64,000 nt of DNA from NCBI GenBank assembly GCA_025964675.1, contig JAOPYI010000255.1:28897-92896 (forward strand). The letters run 5' to 3'. Position 1 is the stretch's first letter; each line of letters begins with the position of its first letter. A program made the position numbers and the translations under genes. Positions 20,422 through 29,244 of this stretch are shown here, one piece after another. Origin of the DNA: Sphaerisporangium sp. (lineage in GTDB: Bacteria > Actinomycetota > Actinomycetes > Streptosporangiales > Streptosporangiaceae). Below the pieces are notes generated by a model. It searched no databases. It worked only from the letters and a program-made list of their open reading frames with translations, and was not told where the DNA came from.

Positions 20422-23400
20422 TCAGCCTTCCGTGCGGGTGAGGTGGAAGGTGAGGTTCAGGTCGTCGTCGCGGTGTTCCGGGAGGTCGGCGGTGGGCCTG
20501 CCTTCGGTCATGGTCGTCGCCAGGACCTCGTCGGCGAGCCTGTGGCCGTCCGCCCTCAGGGCCTCGGCGAGGTCGCCCGAGGCCGTCCACCACAGGGAGA
20601 TCCGGTCGGTGATCTCCAGGCCGCTCGACTTGCGGGCGTCCTGTACCAGGCGGATCACCTCGCGGATGAGGCCGGCACGCCAGAGCTCGGGCGTGACCGT
20701 CAGGTCGAGCGCGACCGTCTCGCCGGTGCCCGTGCCGACGGCGCCGGTCTCGACGGCCCAGCCCGCCCTCGGCTGCTCGGTGACGATCACGTCGTCAGGC
20801 CCTACGGTGACCTCGGACCCGTCGACGAGCACCGTCGCGGTATGGCCCGCGCGGACCTGGGCGGCCAGCGTCGCGGGGTCCGCGGTGGTGATGGCCGCCG
20901 CCACGTCCTTGGTGCCGCTGCCGAAGCGCTTGCCGAGCGCGCGGAAGTTCGGCTTGACGGTGAAGGAGACCAGGTCGGCGGAGAACGACGACAGGTCCTC
21001 CAGCGCCTGCACGTTCAGCTCGTCCGCGATCAGCTCCCGCAGGGAGCCGGGGAGGGACGCCCATCGGGAGGCGCCGACGAGCGCGCGCCCGAGAGGCTGG
21101 CGGGTCTTGACCCCGCTTGACGCGCGCGCCGACCTGCCGAGCTCCACCAGGCGGCGTACCAGGGCCATCTGCTCCGACAGGCCCGGGTCGAGCAGCTCCT
21201 GGTTCACCTCCGGCCACGTGGACAGGTGCACCGAGGAGGGCGCCTCGGGGGTGCGCAGCACGTCCCAGACGTAGTCGGTGAGGAACGGCACCAGGGGCGC
21301 CATCAGGCGCGTCACCGTCTCCAGGGACTCGTACAGCGTGGCGAACGCCGAGACGTCGCCCGACCAGAACCGGCGGCGGGACCTGCGGACGTACCAGTTG
21401 GACAGGTCGTCGAGAAACTCGGTCAGCCGCCGACCGGCCCGCGTGGTGTCGTACGTCTCGAGCGCCTCGGTGACGTCCGACACGGTCCGGTTGAGCTCCG
21501 CCAGCGCCCAGCGGTCGATCGGCGGGCGGTCGGCGTACGCGGGAGCCTCCGACAGCCGCGCGGGTGACCACGACTCGGCGTTGGCGTACAGCGTGAAGAA
21601 GGAGGTCGTGTTCCAGTAGGTCAGCAGGACCTTCCTGACGATCTCCTCCAGGGTGCCGTGGCCGACCCGGCGCGGCGCCCACGGGGAGCCGGAGGTCGCC
21701 ATGAACCAGCGCAGCGCGTCGGCGCCGTGCTCGTTCATCAGCGGGATCGGCTGCAGCACGTTGCCGAGGTGCTTGCTCATCTTGCGGCCGTCCTCGGCGA
21801 GGATCAGGCCGAGGCACAGCACGTTCTCGTACGCCGACCGGTCGAACACCAGCGTGCCGACGGTCATCATCGAGTAGAACCAGCCGCGGGTCTGGTCGAG
21901 GGCCTCGCAGATGAACTGCCCGGGGTAGGACTGCTCGAAGACGTCCTGGTTGACGTGCGGAGCGCCCCACTGGGCGAACGGCATGGCGCCGGAGTCGTAC
22001 CACGCGTCGATGACGTCGGGGACGCGGCGGGCCTCGGCGCCGCAGGTGGGGCAGCCGAAGGTGACGTCGTCGACGAACGGCCGGTGCGGGTCGAGGGCGG
22101 TGAGATCACGGCCGGCGTGCTCACTCAGCTCCTTCAACGAGCCGACGCAGGTCACGTGGGACTCGTCGGCCGAGCACACCCACAGCGGCAGCGGCGTGCC
22201 CCAGTAACGAGACCTGGACAGGGCCCAGTCGACGTTGTTGCGTAGCCACTCGCCGTAACGCCCCTCCTTGATCGTGGCCGGGAACCAGTTCGTCCGGTCG
22301 TTCTCGGCGAGCAGCCGGTCCTTGATCCGGGTGGTGCGGATGTACCAGGAGGGGAGCGCGTAGTACAGCAGCGGCGTGTGGCAGCGCCAGCAGTGCGGGT
22401 AGCTGTGCTCGAAGTGGCTGCCACGGAAGAGCAGGCCGCGAGCCCGCAGGTCCTCGGTCAGCCCCTCGTCGGCGTCCTTGAAGAACCGGCCGCCGACCTG
22501 CGGAACGCTCTGCAGGAAGCGCCCGTCCGGGCCGATCGGGTTGACGACCGGCAGGCCGTACCGCTTGCAGATCGTCATGTCGTCGGCGCCGAACGCCGGA
22601 GCCTGGTGGACCAGGCCGGTGCCGTCCTCGACGGTGACGTAGTCGGCCAGCACGACGTAGTGGGCGCCTGGGATGTCGACCAGCTCGAACGGCCGGGAGT
22701 ACGGCGTGTGCTCCAGCTCGGAGCCCTGGACCCGGTCGACGACCGTCCAGCCCTCGCCGAGCGCGCTCGCGAGCAGCGGCTCGGCCACGATGACCGGGCG
22801 CTCGCCGTCCTTGGCCGCGACGACGTACGTCACGTCCGGGTGGACGGCCACGGCGGTGTTGGACACCAGCGTCCATGGCGTGGTGGTCCAGATGAGCAGG
22901 TCGGTGCCCTCGAAGCGGCCGGAGGTCACGGGCATCCGCACGTAGACCGACGGGCTGGAGACGTTCTCGTACCCGCCGGGCTGGCCCAGCTCGTGGTCGG
23001 ACAGCCCGGTGCCGCAGCGGGGGCAGTACGGGGTGATCCGGAAGTCGCGGAACAGCAGGTCCTTGTCCCAGATGACCTTCAGTGACCACCAGACGGCCTC
23101 GACGTAGGAGGGGTCCATCGTGCGGTAGGCCTGGGACATGTCGACCCAGTAGCCCATGCGCTCGGTCATCTCCTCGAAGGCGTCCACGTGGCGCCTCACC
23201 GACTCGCGGCAGCGCTCGTTGAACTCGGCGATGCCGTACGCCTCGATCTCGGGCTTGCCGGACAGGCCCAGCTCACGCTCGACGGCGACCTCCACGGGCA
23301 GCCCGTGGCAGTCCCATCCGGCCTTGCGGGGGACGTTGAACCCGCGCATCGACTTGTAGCGCGGGAAGACGTCCTTGAAGACACGGGCCTCGATGTGGTG

Positions 23401-23580
23401 CACGCCGGGCATGCCGTTGGCGGTGGGAGGCCCTTCGAAGAAGATCCAGGAGGGGCCGTCCGCGTTCTGTTCGAGCGAGCGTTCGAAGATCTTGCCGTCA
23501 CGCCAGCGGTCGAGCACCTCCGCCTCGAAGGCGGGCAGGTCGACCTGCGAGGGCAGAGGACGGAAGTAGGGTGATGACAT
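20422..23580 (-). CDS. ileS: Isoleucyl-tRNA synthetase (eukaryote-like long form)
   Basis: Class I aminoacyl-tRNA synthetase charging tRNA-Ile. The 1052 residues carry the HIGH-type box as GMPGVHHIEAR, the WDCHGLPVE segment of the CP/editing region, TTTPWTL of the editing domain, and the KMSKS box as GRKMSKHLGN. The HHIEAR and KMSKH versions and the long C-terminal anticodon region are those of the eukaryote-like IleRS clade, which in other bacteria often resists mupirocin; resistance here is inference. ATG 23580 begins the conserved N-terminus (SSPYFRPLPSQVDLPAFEAE); the frame is open to 24114, but that part runs through the T-box leader. Translation is likely governed by that leader. Confidence 0.97.
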   Translation of the reverse strand: MSSPYFRPLPSQVDLPAFEAEVLDRWRDGKIFERSLEQNADGPSWIFFEGPPTANGMPGVHHIEARVFKDVFPRYKSMRGFNVPRKAGWDCHGLPVEVAVERELGLSGKPEIEAYGIAEFNERCRESVRRHVDAFEEMTERMGYWVDMSQAYRTMDPSYVEAVWWSLKVIWDKDLLFRDFRITPYCPRCGTGLSDHELGQPGGYENVSSPSVYVRMPVTSGRFEGTDLLIWTTTPWTLVSNTAVAVHPDVTYVVAAKDGERPVIVAEPLLASALGEGWTVVDRVQGSELEHTPYSRPFELVDIPGAHYVVLADYVTVEDGTGLVHQAPAFGADDMTICKRYGLPVVNPIGPDGRFLQSVPQVGGRFFKDADEGLTEDLRARGLLFRGSHFEHSYPHCWRCHTPLLYYALPSWYIRTTRIKDRLLAENDRTNWFPATIKEGRYGEWLRNNVDWALSRSRYWGTPLPLWVCSADESHVTCVGSLKELSEHAGRDLTALDPHRPFVDDVTFGCPTCGAEARRVPDVIDAWYDSGAMPFAQWGAPHVNQDVFEQSYPGQFICEALDQTRGWFYSMMTVGTLVFDRSAYENVLCLGLILAEDGRKMSKHLGNVLQPIPLMNEHGADALRWFMATSGSPWAPRRVGHGTLEEIVRKVLLTYWNTTSFFTLYANAESWSPARLSEAPAYADRPPIDRWALAELNRTVSDVTEALETYDTTRAGRRLTEFLDDLSNWYVRRSRRRFWSGDVSAFATLYESLETVTRLMAPLVPFLTDYVWDVLRTPEAPSSVHLSTWPEVNQELLDPGLSEQMALVRRLVELGRSARASSGVKTRQPLGRALVGASRWASLPGSLRELIADELNVQALEDLSSFSADLVSFTVKPNFRALGKRFGSGTKDVAAAITTADPATLAAQVRAGHTATVLVDGSEVTVGPDDVIVTEQPRAGWAVETGAVGTGTGETVALDLTVTPELWRAGLIREVIRLVQDARKSSGLEITDRISLWWTASGDLAEALRADGHRLADEVLATTMTEGRPTADLPEHRDDDLNLTFHLTRTEG

Positions 23581-23866
23581 CGTTGGGGCGGACCTCCACG
23601 CGAGTGTTCCTCCATGGCGTGGAGGGACGAGGCCGACGGCCCCGCGGTACCACCCTCCTTGGCCTCTTTTCCGAACTTTCCCGAAAAGAGGCCCACTCTT
23701 GTCATCGCTGCCGGTTCTACTGAGCTGGTCGCAGCCGTTCCTCCGGCGGCTCAGGGGTGATCTTCCCTCCGGCTCTCGCCCCGGGCTCGCACCATCCCCG
23801 GGTCGCTCCTGCGAGTAGGGCACGGAGGTACTCGTCCCCATCAACGCCTTGCAAACTAAAACGATA
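23581..23866 (-). promoter_or_regulatory. Translational T-box riboswitch of ileS
   Basis: Read on the - strand, the leader has a GACGAGTA stem I element and an ATC isoleucine triplet in the specifier position (complement of 23759-23761, in GAAGATCACC). It also has a Stem II element AGTAGAACCGG, a hairpin GGCCTCTTTTC/GAAAAGAGGCC, and the T-box GGTGGTACCGCG (complement of 23643-23654), whose UGGU fits tRNA-Ile with discriminator A. Downstream, CCTCCACGC (23617-23625) can pair with GCGTGGAGG (23593-23601), hiding the GGAGG ribosome binding site of ileS. This is the translational design known for actinobacterial ileS T-boxes. Uncharged tRNA-Ile would free the site. The 5' boundary is approximate. 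Confidence 0.9.
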
Positions 23867-23896
23867 TCCCACGTTGGGGAGAGGACCGACACATTT

Positions 23897-24166
23897 ATGA
23901 GGGTGGCGATCAGGGTGCGGCCGGGCGCCGCGCGCGAATCCGTCGGCGGCGGGTACGGCGAGGAGGCGATCGTGGTGAAGGTGAATGCCCGCGCGGTGGA
24001 CGGAAAGGCCACGGAGGCCGCGCTTCGGGCGGTGGCGGCCGCCTTCGGCGTGCGGCGGGCCGAGGTACGCCTGGTAAGCGGAGCGACAAGCCGGGATAAG
24101 ATCGTGGAGATCATCGGTAATGACGAGGAATTGACTGAAAGGGCTGCGGTGTTACGGATGACGTAA
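23897..24166 (+). CDS. DUF167/YggU family protein
   Basis: Small 89-residue member of the YggU family, whose function is not established. The sequence shows MRVAIRVRPGAARESVGG, KVNARAVDGKATEAALRAVA and LVSGATSRDKIVEI, matching the family's beta-alpha fold. ATG 23897 starts the conserved region, with GGAGAGGA upstream; the frame opens earlier at 23849 but overlaps the divergent ileS leader. It is divergent from ileS and leads the DksA/lspA/rlu gene set. Confidence 0.85.
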   Translation: MRVAIRVRPGAARESVGGGYGEEAIVVKVNARAVDGKATEAALRAVAAAFGVRRAEVRLVSGATSRDKIVEIIGNDEELTERAAVLRMT

Positions 24167-24250
24167 ACGGTCGGCGCGTCGTTTGTTCTTCGGATATGGG
24201 CGACCTATGCTTCCCGCACTGCTCATCTGGGGATCGGCGAGGAGGCCTTC

Positions 24251-24661
24251 ATGGCCGGTATGACGCGGGCGGCGAAGACCGCCACCGAAACGAGTGGCGA
24301 CGCGAGCTGGACCGACGAGGAAATCTCCGGGGTTCGCGGCCGCCTCCAGGGCGAAATCGAAGAGCTCAACGCGGAGGTCGCACGGTCGGAGTCGCAGATC
24401 GCCTCCGGCGACATCAGCGACAGCGCCGGTGACGACCAGGCCGATGCGGGGGCCAAGACCTATGAGCGGGAACGCGAGATCGCCCTTACCCTGAATGCGC
24501 GAGACCTGGTCGCGCAGAACGAGCGGGCGCTCGCCCGCATCGACGCAGGAACATACGGAGTGTGCGAATCGTGCCACAAGCCGATCGGCAAGGAGCGCCT
24601 GCAGGCGTTCCCGAGGGCGACGCTGTGCGTGTCGTGCAAGCAACGGGAGGAGCGCCGCTGA
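24251..24661 (+). CDS. DksA/TraR family zinc-finger protein
   Basis: A 136-residue protein with an N-terminal helical hairpin (residues about 20-95) and a C-terminal four-cysteine zinc finger (VCESCHKPIGKERL then LCVSCKQ). The DksA/TraR family binds the RNA polymerase secondary channel and modulates initiation, often with ppGpp; whether the actinobacterial homologues do so is less clear. GAGGAGG sits just upstream of ATG 24251. Its TGA overlaps the CTG start proposed for lspA, suggesting coupled translation. Confidence 0.88.
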   Translation: MAGMTRAAKTATETSGDASWTDEEISGVRGRLQGEIEELNAEVARSESQIASGDISDSAGDDQADAGAKTYEREREIALTLNARDLVAQNERALARIDAGTYGVCESCHKPIGKERLQAFPRATLCVSCKQREERR

Positions 24662-25239
24662 ACCCCTCGCCGGACACCGCGGACCGGCCCGACGACGGGC
24701 CGGAGCCGCTTCGCGCCAAGCGGATCGGTGCCCTCGCGGTGGTGGCGGTGCTCATCTACGTGCTCGACCTCGCCAGCAAGACGCTTGTGGTGAGGTTCCT
24801 GGAGGGCAGGGAGCCGGTCCAGGTGCTCGGCGACCTGCTCCAGGTGCGGGTCATCCGCAACTCCGGAGCGGCGTTCAGCATCGGGACCGGCATGACGATC
24901 ATCTTCACGGTGATCGCGGCCGGCGTGGTCGTCGCGATCCTGCGCACGGCACGCCGCCTGCGCAGCGTCCCCTGGGCGATCACGCTCGGCCTGCTGCTCG
25001 GCGGCGCGATCGGCAACCTGACCGACCGCGTCTTCCGCTACCCCGCGCCCTTCCAGGGGCACGTCGTCGACTGGATCGAGGCCTTCCCGGTCACGCACTT
25101 CCCCGTCTTCAACATCGCCGACTCGGCGATCGTCTGCGGCGGCGTCCTCGCGGTCTTCCTCGCCTGGCGGGGCTACCAGATCGACGGGTCCCGCGCCGGC
25201 GACGAGTCGACCGGGCAGGCCGGTGAGTCGCGTGGGTGA
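24658..25239 (+). CDS. lspA: Lipoprotein signal peptidase LspA
   Basis: Aspartyl membrane protease that cleaves prolipoproteins after diacylglyceryl transfer. Four transmembrane helices and the family motifs [22 protein letters not shown] and FNIADSAI are present; the catalytic aspartates lie in the last two. No ATG or GTG is well placed. A CTG at 24658 overlaps the preceding TGA and has GGGAGG (24645-24650) seven bases upstream, so I propose a CTG start giving 193 residues. A GTG at 24634 is in frame but has no ribosome binding site. Confidence 0.9.
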   Translation: MNPSPDTADRPDDGPEPLRAKRIGALAVVAVLIYVLDLASKTLVVRFLEGREPVQVLGDLLQVRVIRNSGAAFSIGTGMTIIFTVIAAGVVVAILRTARRLRSVPWAITLGLLLGGAIGNLTDRVFRYPAPFQGHVVDWIEAFPVTHFPVFNIADSAIVCGGVLAVFLAWRGYQIDGSRAGDESTGQAGESRG

Positions 25240-26161
25240 GCTGCGCAGCCTGCCGGTGCCCGAGGGCCTCGAGGGCGAGCGCCTGGACGCCGCGCTGGCG
25301 CGGCTGTTCGGCTTCTCGCGCACGCGCGCGGCCGAGCTGATCTCCGCGGGCGAGGTCCAGGTCGACGGCGCGTCCGCCGCCAAGTCCGACCGGGTGCACG
25401 CCGGCGCCTGGCTCGACGTCATGATCCCACCGCCGCCGACCATGCCCGTGACCGTGGCCGAGCCCGTTCCCGGCATGCGCGTCCTGTACGAGGACGACGA
25501 CATCGTGGTGATCGACAAGCCCATCGGCGTTGCGGCGCATCCCACCGTGGGCTGGACCGGCCCGACCGTCCTCGGGGGCCTGCTGGGCGCCGGGCACCGC
25601 GTGGCCACCAGCGGCGCGGCCGAGCGCCAGGGCATCGTCCACCGCCTCGACGCCAACACCACCGGGGTCATGGTGGTCGCCAAGAGCGAGACGGCTTACT
25701 CCCGGCTCAAGCGGGCCTTCAAGGAGCGCACGGTCGAGAAGCACTACCACGCGCTCGTCCAGGGCCATCCCGACCCGCTGCGCGGCACCGTGGACGCCCC
25801 CATCGACCGGCACCCGTCGGGCGACGGCAGGTTCGCCGTCGTCGCGGGAGGCAAGCCGTCGATCACGCACTACGACACGATCGAGGCATTCCGGGCGGCG
25901 TCGCTGCTCGACGTCAAGCTGGAGACCGGCCGCACCCACCAGATCAGGGTCCACATGTCGGCCATGCGGCACCCCTGCGTGGGAGACCTGGCCTACGGCG
26001 CCGATCCGACGCTCGCGGCCCGGCTGGGCGTGACCCGGCAGTGGCTGCACGCGGTCTCGCTGGGGTTCGACCACCCGGCGAGCGGCGAGCGGGTGACGTT
26101 CACCAGCGACTACCCAGAGGAGCTGGGCAGGTCCCTCGACAAGGTCCGCGGCGAGTCCTGA
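25223..26161 (+). CDS. RluA/RluD family pseudouridine synthase
   Basis: RNA pseudouridine synthase, most like RluD, which modifies 23S rRNA helix 69. The 312 residues contain an N-terminal S4 RNA-binding domain ([20 protein letters not shown]) and the catalytic domain, with the catalytic aspartate in [13 protein letters not shown] plus [12 protein letters not shown] and [10 protein letters not shown]. The GTG start overlaps the 3' end of lspA by 17 bases; linkage of lspA with an rluD-like gene is common in bacteria. Target specificity is inferred. Confidence 0.92.
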   Translation: MSRVGELRSLPVPEGLEGERLDAALARLFGFSRTRAAELISAGEVQVDGASAAKSDRVHAGAWLDVMIPPPPTMPVTVAEPVPGMRVLYEDDDIVVIDKPIGVAAHPTVGWTGPTVLGGLLGAGHRVATSGAAERQGIVHRLDANTTGVMVVAKSETAYSRLKRAFKERTVEKHYHALVQGHPDPLRGTVDAPIDRHPSGDGRFAVVAGGKPSITHYDTIEAFRAASLLDVKLETGRTHQIRVHMSAMRHPCVGDLAYGADPTLAARLGVTRQWLHAVSLGFDHPASGERVTFTSDYPEELGRSLDKVRGES

Positions 26162-26173
26162 CCCGGGGGGCCT

Positions 26174-27658
26174 CTACGCCCCCGGCAGGGGGACGCCTCC
26201 CTGGACCACCGCCCGGCCGTCCTGGCTCTGGTCGCCCCAGCCCCCGTAGCCCTGGCCGTCTCCCCGGCCCCACTGGTCCCCGGAGTTGCCGTGGGGGTCG
26301 GTCCCACTCTCGCTGGGGGGCACCACGTTGTCGGAATTGTTGGTCTTGGTGGGCTCCGAGGACGGCGCGGGGGTGGACTTCCCGCCCCCGTTGTCCTTTT
26401 TTTTCGGCTTCTGCTTCCTGTCCCCGGTGGGCTCCGCCGACGACGTGGGTGACGTGGAGGTCCGGGTGGGCGGGGTCTGGTTCTGCGGGTAGGTCTGCGC
26501 GGGCGTCTGCCGGGTCACGGTCTCCGCCGGGGGCCGTGCCGTGGGCGTGACCGAGACGGTCACCCGGACGGTGGGAGAGGTGACCGGCGTGGTGGCGCTG
26601 CCCGCGGACCGCGCGGTCACCCATGCCAGCCCCCCGGCCACCAGGCCGACCGAGACGATCAGCGCGGTGAGCCCCGCGAGGGCGATGCCACGCCCGCCGC
26701 TGCCGGGCCGTGCCTGAGGGGGCCCGGCTCCGGGGGAGGTGACGGCCGGGACGGGCGCGGTCTCCCAAGCGGGCACGGGGACCGGTGACGGTACGGGCGT
26801 GGCCGGGGCCGTGGGCTCCGGGTGGATGCCCGCGGCGACCATGCGCAGGTAGCCTTCCGCCTCCGTGGCGGTGAGCCGCTCGGCCGGGTCCTTGTGGAGC
26901 AGGCCCATCAGGACGGGGGCCAGCGGCCCGGCCAGGCGCAGGGGTGCGGGCGGGTCGTGCATGACCGCGCCGAGGGTCGCCAGCGGGTTGCCGCGCTGGA
27001 ACGGCGAGCGCCCCTCGACCGCGACGTACAGGGTGACGCCGAGCGACCACAGGTCGGAGGCGCGCGTCGCCTGGCCCCCCGCCGCCCTTTCCGGGGCGAT
27101 GAACGCGGGCGTGCCGATGAGCGTGCCCGTACGGGTGACGGAGGAGTCGTCGTCCAGCGTCGCGATGCCGAAGTCGGTCAGCACGGCCCGGCCGCTGTCG
27201 CTGGCGAGCAGCACGTTGTCGGGCTTGACGTCCCGGTGCAGCACTCCCGCCTGGTGGGCGGCTCGCAGCGCGGACAGCACCTGCAGGCCGATCTCCGCCG
27301 CGCGTGCCGGCGGAAACGGGCCCTGGTCGCGGACCACGGCTCCGAGCGTGTCGGACGGCACGAGCTGGAGCACGATCCAGGGGTGCCCGCTCTCCTCGAA
27401 GACGTCGTAGACGGTGGCGACCCCCGCGTGGCTCACCCGCCCGGCGGCACGGGCCTCCCTGAAGGTGCGCACAGAGAAGATCTCGCGTTCGGGGCCGGTT
27501 AGCTCCGGAGGCGCGATCAGCTCCTTGACGGCGACCTCGCGCCCGAGAATCTCGTCATGGGCCCGCCAGACGGTGCCCATTCCACCTCGGCCGATTGGTT
27601 CAAGCAGACGGTAACGGCCTGCCACGACTCGGTCTGTGAGCTGGGAGGAATCAGGCAT
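26174..27658 (-). CDS. Transmembrane Ser/Thr protein kinase 1
   Basis: Hanks-type kinase of the PknB-like class. The intracellular kinase domain (residues about 16-275) has GRGGMGTVWRAHD, the ATP lysine K45 in VAVKE, HRDVKPDN, DFG and APE. A proline-rich stretch leads to one transmembrane helix (about 325-348), then a disordered Thr/Pro/Lys and Gly/Asp/Gln-rich tail without a folded sensor domain. I use ATG 27658 (MPDSSQLTD). An in-frame ATG at 27691 lies in the loop of a perfect hairpin and would add 11 residues. It is last of three kinase genes on this strand; 494 residues. Confidence 0.93.
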   Translation of the reverse strand: MPDSSQLTDRVVAGRYRLLEPIGRGGMGTVWRAHDEILGREVAVKELIAPPELTGPEREIFSVRTFREARAAGRVSHAGVATVYDVFEESGHPWIVLQLVPSDTLGAVVRDQGPFPPARAAEIGLQVLSALRAAHQAGVLHRDVKPDNVLLASDSGRAVLTDFGIATLDDDSSVTRTGTLIGTPAFIAPERAAGGQATRASDLWSLGVTLYVAVEGRSPFQRGNPLATLGAVMHDPPAPLRLAGPLAPVLMGLLHKDPAERLTATEAEGYLRMVAAGIHPEPTAPATPVPSPVPVPAWETAPVPAVTSPGAGPPQARPGSGGRGIALAGLTALIVSVGLVAGGLAWVTARSAGSATTPVTSPTVRVTVSVTPTARPPAETVTRQTPAQTYPQNQTPPTRTSTSPTSSAEPTGDRKQKPKKKDNGGGKSTPAPSSEPTKTNNSDNVVPPSESGTDPHGNSGDQWGRGDGQGYGGWGDQSQDGRAVVQGGVPLPGA

Positions 27659-27672
27659 GTATGGCTGGCTAC

Positions 27673-27706
27673 CCTGATTTTTGGGCCACATGCCTCAAAA
27701 ATCAGG
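27673..27706. terminator. Perfect hairpin between kinase genes 1 and 2
   Basis: Arms CCTGATTTTTG (27673-27683) and CAAAAATCAGG (27696-27706) pair perfectly around a 12-base loop. On the - strand the 5' arm contains the TGA stop of kinase 2, and the loop contains an ATG in frame with kinase 1. It may terminate kinase 2 transcripts or control kinase 1 translation; the arm is unusually AT-rich for this genome. Confidence 0.7.
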
Positions 27707-29195
27707 ACGGGCGGAAACTCACCACAAACCTATCGAAATAGGCAGATTTCTCTGCCCACTGGTCGTCCATGGCGTGGAGGTACAGGGCGAACTGCCGGCC
27801 GTCGCCTGTGGTGAAGGCGCGATCGAGGACGTGCGCCCGCCCGGCCCGCGTCTCCCAGGTGAACTCCCAGTCGGCGGTGGGGCGTCCCCGGAAGGTGAGG
27901 GACCGGAATCGAAGGAGCCGGTAGCCGGGGAGATTGCCTTTGGCCAGCGCCTGCTTCTCGACCCCGCGCAGGGCGGGCAGCGGATCGCCGGCCGTCCAGG
28001 GCGTCGTGTCGATCAACAGGAAGCCGGGCGAGCCGGGAACCCGGAACTTCACGCTGGTCTGCTGCCGCTGGAACTCGACCCAGCCGGCCGGCAGGCTGAT
28101 CGTGAAGCCCAGAGCGTCGGAGTGGGGCTGCCATCCGGGTGGAAGGGCCGTCGGCCGGGAAGTGGGCGTCCTCGCGGTCGGCACGGCGGCCGGCGAGGTG
28201 ACCGAGGGAGGCGACGACACAGCGACCGGCGGCCGCGCCGCCGCGCCGCCCGAGAGCTGCCGGTAGCCGTACCACCCGGCCACCCCCAACACGGCCAGCA
28301 GCAGTGGCAGGCCCGCGAGCAGGGCGACACGCGAGAACGAGCGGCCCCGCCTCGCGAGATCGGCGGACGCCACGCGGCGCAGCGCCTCCGCGGCCTCGGC
28401 GGCGGGCATTCGCTGGCCGGGCTCCTTGCGCAGCAGCCCGGCGATCACGGGGGCCAGCGGCCCGGCGAGGCGCGTGGGCTCGGGCTGGTCGTTGAGCACG
28501 GCCGCCATCGTCGGCACGGGAGCACCCCGGTCGAACGGTGGCCTGCCCTCCACGGCGGCGTACAGCGTCGCGCCGAGGGACCACAGGTCGGACTCCGGCA
28601 CGGCCGGACGGCCCTGCAGGCGCTCGGGTGGTATGAACGCGGGGGTGCCCGACAGGTTGCCGGTCGTGGTGAGGGCCGTCTCCTCGGGCATCGTGGCGAT
28701 GCCGAAGTCGGTCAGCACGACCCGGCCGCCCTCGGTGAGCAGGACGTTCTCCGGCTTCACGTCGCGGTGCAGCACCCCGGACGCGTGCGCGGCGCGCAGC
28801 GCGTCGAGCACCTGGGCGCCGATCCGCGCGACGGCGCGCGGATCGAGAGGGCCGCTCGTACGGACGACCTCGCCGAGCGAGCGGGACTGGACGAGCTGCA
28901 TGACGATCCAGGGCCGGCCGTCCTCCTCGATGACGTCGTGGACGACCACCACCGACGGATGGTCGAGACGCCCGGCGGCCCGCGCCTCGCGGATGGTGCG
29001 CCGGTTGAAGGCCGTGCGGTCCTCGTCGCTCATCGCGCGGTAGAGGACCTCCTTGACCGCCACCGGGCGATCGAGGAGCTCGTCGTGGGCCCGCCACACC
29101 ACGCCCATGCCGCCACGGCCGATCGGCTCCAGCAGTTGGTATCTGCCGGCGACCCGGCGCTGCGTCTCCGCGGTCACGTCGCCCCGCCCCTCCAT
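27702..29195 (-). CDS. Transmembrane Ser/Thr protein kinase 2
   Basis: Hanks-type receptor kinase. The kinase domain (residues about 18-275) shows GRGGMGVVWRAHDE, VAVKE, LHRDVKPENVLL, DFGIA and PPERL in place of APE. One transmembrane helix (about 290-310) is followed by a linker and an extracellular domain of about 135 residues starting at GFTISLPAGW. That domain is clearly related to the extracellular domain of kinase 3 (LLIDTTP and LLIDQTS, TADWEFTW and AADWEFTF). The PsbP/Mog1-like fold is my guess from the opening motif. ATG 29195 is used; a GTG at 29177 preceded by GGAGGGG is an alternative. Length 497. Confidence 0.93.
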   Translation of the reverse strand: MEGRGDVTAETQRRVAGRYQLLEPIGRGGMGVVWRAHDELLDRPVAVKEVLYRAMSDEDRTAFNRRTIREARAAGRLDHPSVVVVHDVIEEDGRPWIVMQLVQSRSLGEVVRTSGPLDPRAVARIGAQVLDALRAAHASGVLHRDVKPENVLLTEGGRVVLTDFGIATMPEETALTTTGNLSGTPAFIPPERLQGRPAVPESDLWSLGATLYAAVEGRPPFDRGAPVPTMAAVLNDQPEPTRLAGPLAPVIAGLLRKEPGQRMPAAEAAEALRRVASADLARRGRSFSRVALLAGLPLLLAVLGVAGWYGYRQLSGGAAARPPVAVSSPPSVTSPAAVPTARTPTSRPTALPPGWQPHSDALGFTISLPAGWVEFQRQQTSVKFRVPGSPGFLLIDTTPWTAGDPLPALRGVEKQALAKGNLPGYRLLRFRSLTFRGRPTADWEFTWETRAGRAHVLDRAFTTGDGRQFALYLHAMDDQWAEKSAYFDRFVVSFRPS

Positions 29196-29244
29196 TTCCG
29201 TTTCCGCATCGTCCCATAACCCCGCCCTGCCGGGAACGTGACGG

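Noticed and set aside
23581..24114. Upstream extension of the ileS frame
   Set aside because: This stretch is the T-box leader and part of the DUF167 gene; the conserved IleRS N-terminus starts at 23580.
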